Part shown: piece after piece, positions 58,612 through 64,000 of the stretch | How the letters are laid out: each line of letters begins with the position of its first letter | Numbering within the stretch: position 1 is the stretch's first letter | Notes under the pieces: generated by a model | What the model was told of the DNA's origin: nothing | The model's database searches: none | The model's input: only the letters and a program-made list of their open reading frames with translations | Position numbers and translations under genes: made by a program | Origin: Ceratotherium simum simum | Lineage: Eukaryota; Chordata; Mammalia; Perissodactyla; Rhinocerotidae | Length of the DNA stretch: 64,000 nt | Direction of reading: 5' to 3' | Assembly: GCF_000283155.1 (NCBI RefSeq) | Contig: NW_004454177.1 | Location: forward strand, 28,969,131-29,033,130

Positions 58612-59090
58612 CACACCCATGTTCATAGCAGTAACTATTCACAATAGCCAAGATGGGGAAGCAATCCAATTATCTATCATAGGTGAATGGATAAACAAAT
58701 GTGGTATATACACACATGGAGTATTATTCATCTTTTAAAAGGAAAGTTCTGACACATGCTACAACATGGATGAAGACATTATGCTAAGTGAAATAAGCCA
58801 GTCACAAAAAGCCTAATACTCTATGATTCCACTTATATGAGGTATCTAGACTAGTCAAATTCATAGAAACATAAAGTGGAGTGGTGGTTGCTAGGGACCA
58901 GTGGAGGGGGAAATGAGGAGTTGTTGTTTAATGGATATGGAGTTTCAGTTTTGCAAGATGAAAAGTTCTGGAGATTGGTTGCACAAAAATGTGAATATAC
59001 TTAACACTACTGAACTGTATACTTAGAAATGGTTAAGACGATAAATTTTATGTTATGTATTTTTTACCACAATTAAAAATAAATTTAAAA
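58612..59090 (+). mobile_element. 5'-truncated L1 3' end with 20-bp target-site duplication
   Basis: 'ttcatagcagtaactattca', 'caatagccaagatggggaag', 'tgctacaacatggatgaaga', 'tatgctaagtgaaataagcc' and 'gtggtggttgctagggacca', then a 3'UTR and A-rich tail. aagaaaattaatgaaaatag (58592-58611) and aagaaaattaatgataatag (59091-59110) differ at one base. The 69-codon frame inside is incidental. Confidence 0.92.
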
Positions 59091-59110
59091 AAGAAAATTA
59101 ATGATAATAG

Positions 59111-59466
59111 GAGGATGATATAACATATTGCATGAAATAACTGTCAAATTTAAGAAGAAAATTGAAGAAATAGTGCCAAAACAGAATTTAAAATATGAGT
59201 AGAATCTAGACTACACAAAGCCAAATCGGTAATATTTTAAAAAAAAACTCCTGACATCTAAAACAATATTTAAAAATTCTCCCAGAATTCAGAGAACAAA
59301 GAAGAAATGATGAAAGTGATTAAAGAGAAGTCATCTAGATAATTAACACCCAACATGCAACAAAGAAGTAACCAGAACAAAAATATGGTAGATAGAAAAG
59401 ATTAGCAAAACTGAGGAAGGACGTGAATCTGTAAATCAAACAGACTCATATAATGTTTATTAAAAC
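59111..59466 (+). other. A-rich sequence, possibly old L1/HAL1 (left of ERE)
   Basis: A-rich with HAL1-like texture ('agaagtcatctagataatt'). It may continue beyond the ERE to about 60360. No diagnostic segment was found, so this is tentative. Confidence 0.3.
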
Positions 59467-59479
59467 AATGTATATCTAG

Positions 59480-59695
59480 GGGCCAGACTGGTGGTGCAAG
59501 TGGTTAAGGGCGCGCGCTCTGCTGCGGCAACTCGGGGTTTACTGGTTCGGATCCCGGGAGCGCACCGATGCACCGCTTGTCAAACTATTCTGTGGTGGCA
59601 TCCCATATAAAGTGGAGGAAGATGGGCACGGATGTTAGCCCAGGGCCAGTCTTCCTCAGCAAAAAGAGGAGGATTGGCAGATGCTAGCACAGGGC
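59480..59695 (+). mobile_element. ERE SINE (ERE2-like), left part, cut by assembly gap
   Basis: Head ggggccagactggtggtgca, B box 'ctggttcggatcccggg', then 'gtggaggaagatgggcacgg' and 'cagtcttcctcagcaaaaag', running into the N block. Left flank aatgtatatctag at 59467-59479. Confidence 0.93.
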
Positions 59696-59795
59696 NNNNN
59701 NNNNNNNNNNNNNNNNNNNNNNNNNNNNNNNNNNNNNNNNNNNNNNNNNNNNNNNNNNNNNNNNNNNNNNNNNNNNNNNNNNNNNNNNNNNNNNN
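59696..59795. other. Assembly gap of exactly 100 N
   Basis: The run of N has the conventional unknown-size length and lies inside ERE sequence. The 63- and 96-codon frames containing X cross it and are meaningless. Confidence 0.99.
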
Positions 59796-59900
59796 AGTGG
59801 AGGAAGATGGGCACGGATGTTAGCCCAGGGCCAGTCTTCCTCAGCAAAAAGAGGAGGATTGGCAGATGTTAGCTCAGGGCCGATCTTCCTCACACACACA
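59796..59900 (+). mobile_element. ERE SINE (ERE2-like), right part after gap
   Basis: Its first 85 bp (59796-59880) repeat 59611-59695 with only two visible differences. Then 'cgatcttcctcacacacac' and a tail. Right flank aaagtatatctag at 59901-59913 matches the left flank at 12 of 13, so one duplication encloses both parts. Confidence 0.93.
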
Positions 59901-59913
59901 AAAGTATATCTAG

Positions 59914-60360
59914 ATAGGCAAAGATGAAATTTTTTAATTTCCAGGGTTTCGGGAAAAAAGGGGAGATCCCACAAGCATTCAGTGAAAATAAAACAGAAAC
60001 TAAGAAATAATTAAACAAAAACAAAAGCCTTACTACATACCAGAGGGGCAAAGCTTTGTCTCTGCAGTATTAAATTACAGAAGAAAAAATGTTTGAGCGT
60101 AGGAGGTATGACTTAAAATCTATATGCCTAGCAAGCTGAATATGAACCAACCACCAAGAATTTCTGTGGAAATATATGCAGATTTAAACTTGCATTCAAA
60201 CTGGTGTTCTGGTTATCCTAGGCTAGCAATGATGAAATATGTGAATTTGTGTGAGGTGTAGTGATACAGTAGCAAAGAAAATAGTTTCTAGTTTAAAAAG
60301 AGATTCCCAAAATCTTAGAATAAATTAATACTATATTTCTGCTTTTAAAAAGAGAGAAAC
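59914..60360 (+). other. A-rich sequence, possibly old L1/HAL1 (right of ERE)
   Basis: A-rich. 'gaccttaaaatctatatgcc'-like text near 60110 fits a HAL1-type body. Tentative only. Confidence 0.3.
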
Positions 60361-62254
60361 TGAGTCTGGCACTTGAATAAAAATTATCCTACATTTATCA
60401 CTACAATGGAGAAATATTTTTTTAAAAAGTTGAGTGAACATTTTAGGTGACTCTGAACTTCATAAGTATAAATTGGTCCTTGTAATCCTGAGCGAGCAGG
60501 CAAATTCAGAAATTCTTTGAATTTGAGTATATGACTTGAGGTAATATTTATAATTGCTTAAAATATTATTTTTGACTTAAGAGAATGATCTCCTAAATGA
60601 TAAATATGCATTTGTTTATGCTGCTATTAGTTGACATGATGTTACTACTCCTGACACTCTTTCAAGAGTAAAATTCTCCTGAAGCCAATCAGGAAAACTG
60701 GACGAAGTCCAGGAAAGAGTAATGAGTATCTTTAGAGAAGCTACACTTATGGATGATGAGAAATGGACCAAATGAGGATTATTTACTATGAAAAGAAAAG
60801 AGGTTATTGGCATCTCCAAGACAAAACCAAGAGAAGCAAAATGAAGAAAAACAACGCCATTAGTCTTTACCAGGAGACAAGCCTGGAGGGGATGCTAGAG
60901 GAGTGCACAGGTGGATACAGGTAGTTCTTCAAAGAATACAATATCCAGAACAATAGGAACCAAACGAGGAAAGCATTGAGGAGAACAGATGGGCTTTTAG
61001 TCAAGTTCAGCATTCCAAAATATTTTGTTTTATTTTATGTTGGTCAGTTTAACTTTTTATGAGAGTTTCATGGTTTCCTGACTTCTAGCATTTGAGATTA
61101 TTCAAAAAGGTGAATGAATCTTCTTCACCAGTGTTGGTGGTGGTTTGGGTTGGGGGTGCTGAGGTATGAGGGACAGGATGGGTCAAAGAGGACTGCATGA
61201 ACAGGAAGCAAGATACCCAACTATATGACGAAGAGCATGTTTTCCCCACATTTTCTCCTGACAGAAAGCCTTGGCTACTGTCAAAGGCAGGTCGCTGTTC
61301 AAAATCTATCAAGAGTTTAATCCCATATGTCATCAACTATGCCCATAAATTTTGGAACTTGAGATGAGGTTGGCTTTGGATAAGAAATTGAAAAATCCTG
61401 GGTCATAAAACTACTGTCAGTACAGTCTTCCCAGAACAGAGGATGCAATTATAAGTTTGAGAAAGGGGATTTGGGGTAGAAGAGATGGGAAGTCAAAGTT
61501 GAAATTTCAATATGTTTCCCTCAGACTTGAAAGAAGTATAATTCTAAAAGCAGACTTCTTTCACTAGGAAGGGCATTTATTGAGGGAGTGGGAAGGAAAT
61601 CAAGGGGAAAAAAATGCAGCAGAGATGCACAGGGCAATGATCAGAGGCCAAGCTGCCATTGTTCACAGAATCTGAATAACTTATTTTGGAAACGGAACTT
61701 TAACGAATGGGTAGAGGGGATCATGGTGCCATTCTCCAACTCCTAATTAGCACAGGGGAATGTGATGATAGCTACTGAGGGCCAGCCCAGGTCCTGTATC
61801 CTTTAATACAGCCCTCTTACTTGTACATACAATCCTTCATTGTCAAAGTACGCCCCAAATAACTTCATTATTTAGCTGGGAAGACAAAGCAGAGTATAGT
61901 ATAACAACTTGGATGATAGTACCTTAATACAGTAGTGTTGTAAACACTTAACAAACTACAGTATATGACACATACTTTAGTGGAATATAAGCTCTAAGGC
62001 AGCTTACATATATAAAATTGTGTATATGCAAAAAGTACTTTCTTTTAAAACCAGTCACTTTAAGAGATAATGTACTCATTCTAATGGTACTGCCATTCTT
62101 TGGAGCATCTTTTTAAAACTTGAATGTAGAAGTATATTCAAACTTAAGCTAAGATCTTTTAAATTTGTATGTATGTATGTATTTCACTCCTACTAACCCT
62201 TTAAAACCCCCAATTTATCTGGACGGGATTGGGGGAGTCCTTTACAATAACTCC
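60361..62254. other. Unassigned repeat-poor sequence
   Basis: No repeat I can name over 1.9 kb apart from a short (GTAT)n at 62167-62181. No gene. The 67- and 83-codon minus frames at 60616-60819 and 61085-61336 have no recognisable domains. Confidence 0.4.
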
Positions 62255-62425
62255 TGCAGAATTCTCTCATTAAGTTCTTCACGTGCTTTTAAATGCCTCA
62301 CTTGTCAGTCTATTTGCTTTTATGTCCCCAATGGCAGTCTTGATTTGCTTTTGCATCCTCAGTGTCTAGTATAGTCTCTGATAAATAAAAAGTGCTTAAT
62401 GAATGCATCTTGAATGAGCAAATGC
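62255..62425 (+). mobile_element. L2 LINE 3' end
   Basis: 'tttgcatcctcagtgtctag', then 'gataaataaaaagtgcttaa' and 'tgaatgcatcttgaatgag', the L2 terminus. Confidence 0.72.
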
Positions 62426-63309
62426 TTTGACATTATCATTACAAAAGGGCAACCATCATTCAAGGCCCACATATTAAACTGCTTTGTCATTTAACCTGAA
62501 TAATCAAATTATGTTTTTCTAACCAGGTGAAATAAAGTTATAGAACAGATTTCCTTCTTTGGCTTAGATCAGCAATTCCAAATATAAATTCCAAATATAT
62601 TTTGAGCGTTGTCAGTTGTTGCATGTTGGGCTTCCTGGAAGCAAATGCTGAGAGTTTGGGGTGCAAGATGTTTAATAGGGATCAATACCCATGAAAGAAG
62701 AGAGGGTGGGGGTAGGAAGTGGGAGAGGGCAGGATAGGACAGACTAAGAAATCAAACTGAGATGCAGGCCTGACAAAGTCTTGGCCAACTAGGTGGGGGG
62801 TTCCAGAGAGATATGTCCATCAGAGTAGGGCCAAAAGAATCAATATACCCATCTTGCTCAGTGACTGAAAGAAAGCCGCCCTTAGAAAGGTGTGATCTTG
62901 GGTTAGACAACAGTATGTCACCGGGGCCTACCCAAAGGTGTTGACAGTTGGAGATTGTCTGCTGATCCCACTCCATACACCTAGATAGCAAGTCCTTGCT
63001 TGAAGAAAAATCTGGGTAGCTTATCTCTGTGTCTCGCCCATTAGCTTTATTTGGCCACAAAGAAATAGTAGATTGTGAGAATTAAGGGAGAAAGTGTATA
63101 TAAAGTCCTCAATGTAGTGTCTGCCATAGTAAGCATTCAGAATTCTAGCTATTATTATCAAAATCTACATTTTGGTTAAAATAAATACTTTTCTCTACTT
63201 TATCCCCTGAATTGAGTATCATTTCATGAACCATTTAAAGGTCTCCTTCGTACAAGGAACCTCCATTATTTTGTGTCAACAGTATCCTTCACCTACTAGA
63301 TAACTTAGT
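62426..63309. other. Unassigned; possible antisense LTR scrap at 62620-63065
   Basis: 62620-63065 contains 'gggtgcaagatgtttaatag' and an open minus frame of 102 codons (62752-63060), GC-richer than the flanks. I suspect an old LTR-type repeat but cannot name it. No recognisable protein. Confidence 0.35.
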
Positions 63310-63520
63310 TTGGCATGTAGAGTCAGAGATTTGCTTCAGTTCTGCCACTTAATGAGGTGAGAACTTGGGAAAGTTATTTTCTCCAGATATCAGTCTCTTC
63401 TTCCATTGAGGTGCTTAACAATACCTATCCCTTAAAGTTACGATGATGATGAGAAAATGTACTTGAATTACGTAGTATAGGACCAGGCAGATGTTAAGTA
63501 CCAATGAATGGAAACTATTT
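63310..63520 (+). mobile_element. MIR SINE
   Basis: 'ttcagttctgccacttaatg', 'cttgggaaagttattttctc', then 'gatgatgagaaaatgtactt' and 'ggaccaggcagatgttaagt'. Confidence 0.82.
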
Positions 63521-63529
63521 TAATGATTT

Positions 63530-64000
63530 TCATTCTTATTTCAGACATTTATCCATCATTATAATATCATTCAGAGTATTTTCACTGTCCTAGAAATCCT
63601 CTGTGCTCCACATTTTCATCCCTCCCCAGTGCCCCAACCCCTGGCAACCACTAATCTTTTTACTGTCTCCATAGGTTTACGTTTTCCAGAATGTCATGTA
63701 GTTGGAATTACATGTTATGTAGCCTTTTCAGATTGGCTTCTTTCACTCAGCAGTATGCATTTAAGGTTCCTGTATGTCTTTTCACGGCTTGATACCTCAT
63801 TTCTTTTTAACACTGTATAACATGCTATTGTCTGGATATACCACAGTGTTTATATCCATTCACCTGCTGAAGGATATGTTGATTGCTTCCAAGTTTTGGT
63901 AATTATGAAAAAAGCTACTATAAACATCTGTGTGCAGGTTTCTGTGTGGATGTAAGTTTCCAATCCTTTGGGTAAATACCAAAGAGTTCGATTGCTGGAT
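63530..64000 (-). mobile_element. L1 3' end, antisense (continues right of window)
   Basis: The complement of L1 ORF2 3' end and 3'UTR: 'ccctggcaaccactaatctt' at 63639, 'gattggcttctttcactcag' at 63731, 'tctggatataccacagtgtt' at 63831 and 'tttgggtaaataccaaagag' at 63967. The window ends inside ORF2. Confidence 0.9.

Noticed and set aside
59632..59974. Frames containing long X runs
   Set aside because: They cross the 100-N gap and have no meaning.
62752..63060. 102-codon minus-strand frame
   Set aside because: Tryptophan/proline-rich text resembles translated LTR-type sequence. No known protein and probable repeat origin.

Overview
The window is mammalian nuclear DNA, AT-rich and intergenic. 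Seven insertion sites carry tRNA-derived equine repetitive elements (ERE SINEs). Their head begins ggggccrgcc, they have Pol III A and B boxes, and the longer forms have a body with cttcctcagcaaaaagagga. That points to a perissodactyl, most likely an equid. MIR, L2, MaLR/ERVL LTRs, hAT-Charlie MITEs and L1s of several ages fit a placental genome. I see no supported protein-coding gene, tRNA, rRNA, CpG island or bacterial/phage feature, so this reads as a gene desert or part of a very large intron. The open frames (60-154 codons) lie mostly inside L1 or SINE sequence or are random.

Layout. 1-366 is the 5' end of an antisense L1 that runs off the left edge. 1.2-7.8 kb holds an L1 scrap, MIR/L2 relics, two Charlie MITEs, an ERE and a repeat-poor block (3.67-4.56 kb). 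8.0-10.6 kb is an antisense old L1 with a sense L1 3' end nested in it. 12.45-14.72 kb is a MaLR-type provirus whose two LTRs look unlike each other. 14.8-20.6 kb and 24.7-29.2 kb are two long, decayed sense-strand L1s; the first is split by an antisense MLT1 LTR. 22.1-23.7 kb is L1 3'UTR-like.

At 30.98-31.21 kb is a short stretch whose translation resembles the start of the apolipoprotein A-IV repeat region. It is broken by a stop and a frame change, so I call it a pseudogene exon. 31.4-32.4 kb has two ERE1-like SINEs in opposite orientation. 36.2-38.1 kb is a younger 5'-truncated L1 that carries a head-to-tail ERE pair inside a single target-site duplication. 42-46 kb holds L2, an MLT1 LTR inserted in L2, and an antisense L1/HAL1-like 5' region with an ERE. 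49.06-49.52 kb is a repeat-free block with a perfect CRE palindrome, E-box, homeodomain sites and several RFX-like half sites, and is the best enhancer candidate here. 52-64 kb has a MaLR-like LTR, L2, MIRs, an L1 tail with a 20-bp duplication, an ERE interrupted by a 100-N assembly gap, and an antisense L1 running off the right edge.

Nothing supports a new multi-gene system. The points worth a second look are the apolipoprotein-like exon, the two candidate conserved non-coding blocks, the left-edge L1 promoter, the composite MaLR provirus, the ERE dimer and the suspicious gap. Repeat names come from recognising consensus sequence by eye, and boundaries are usually good to about 10-30 bp.
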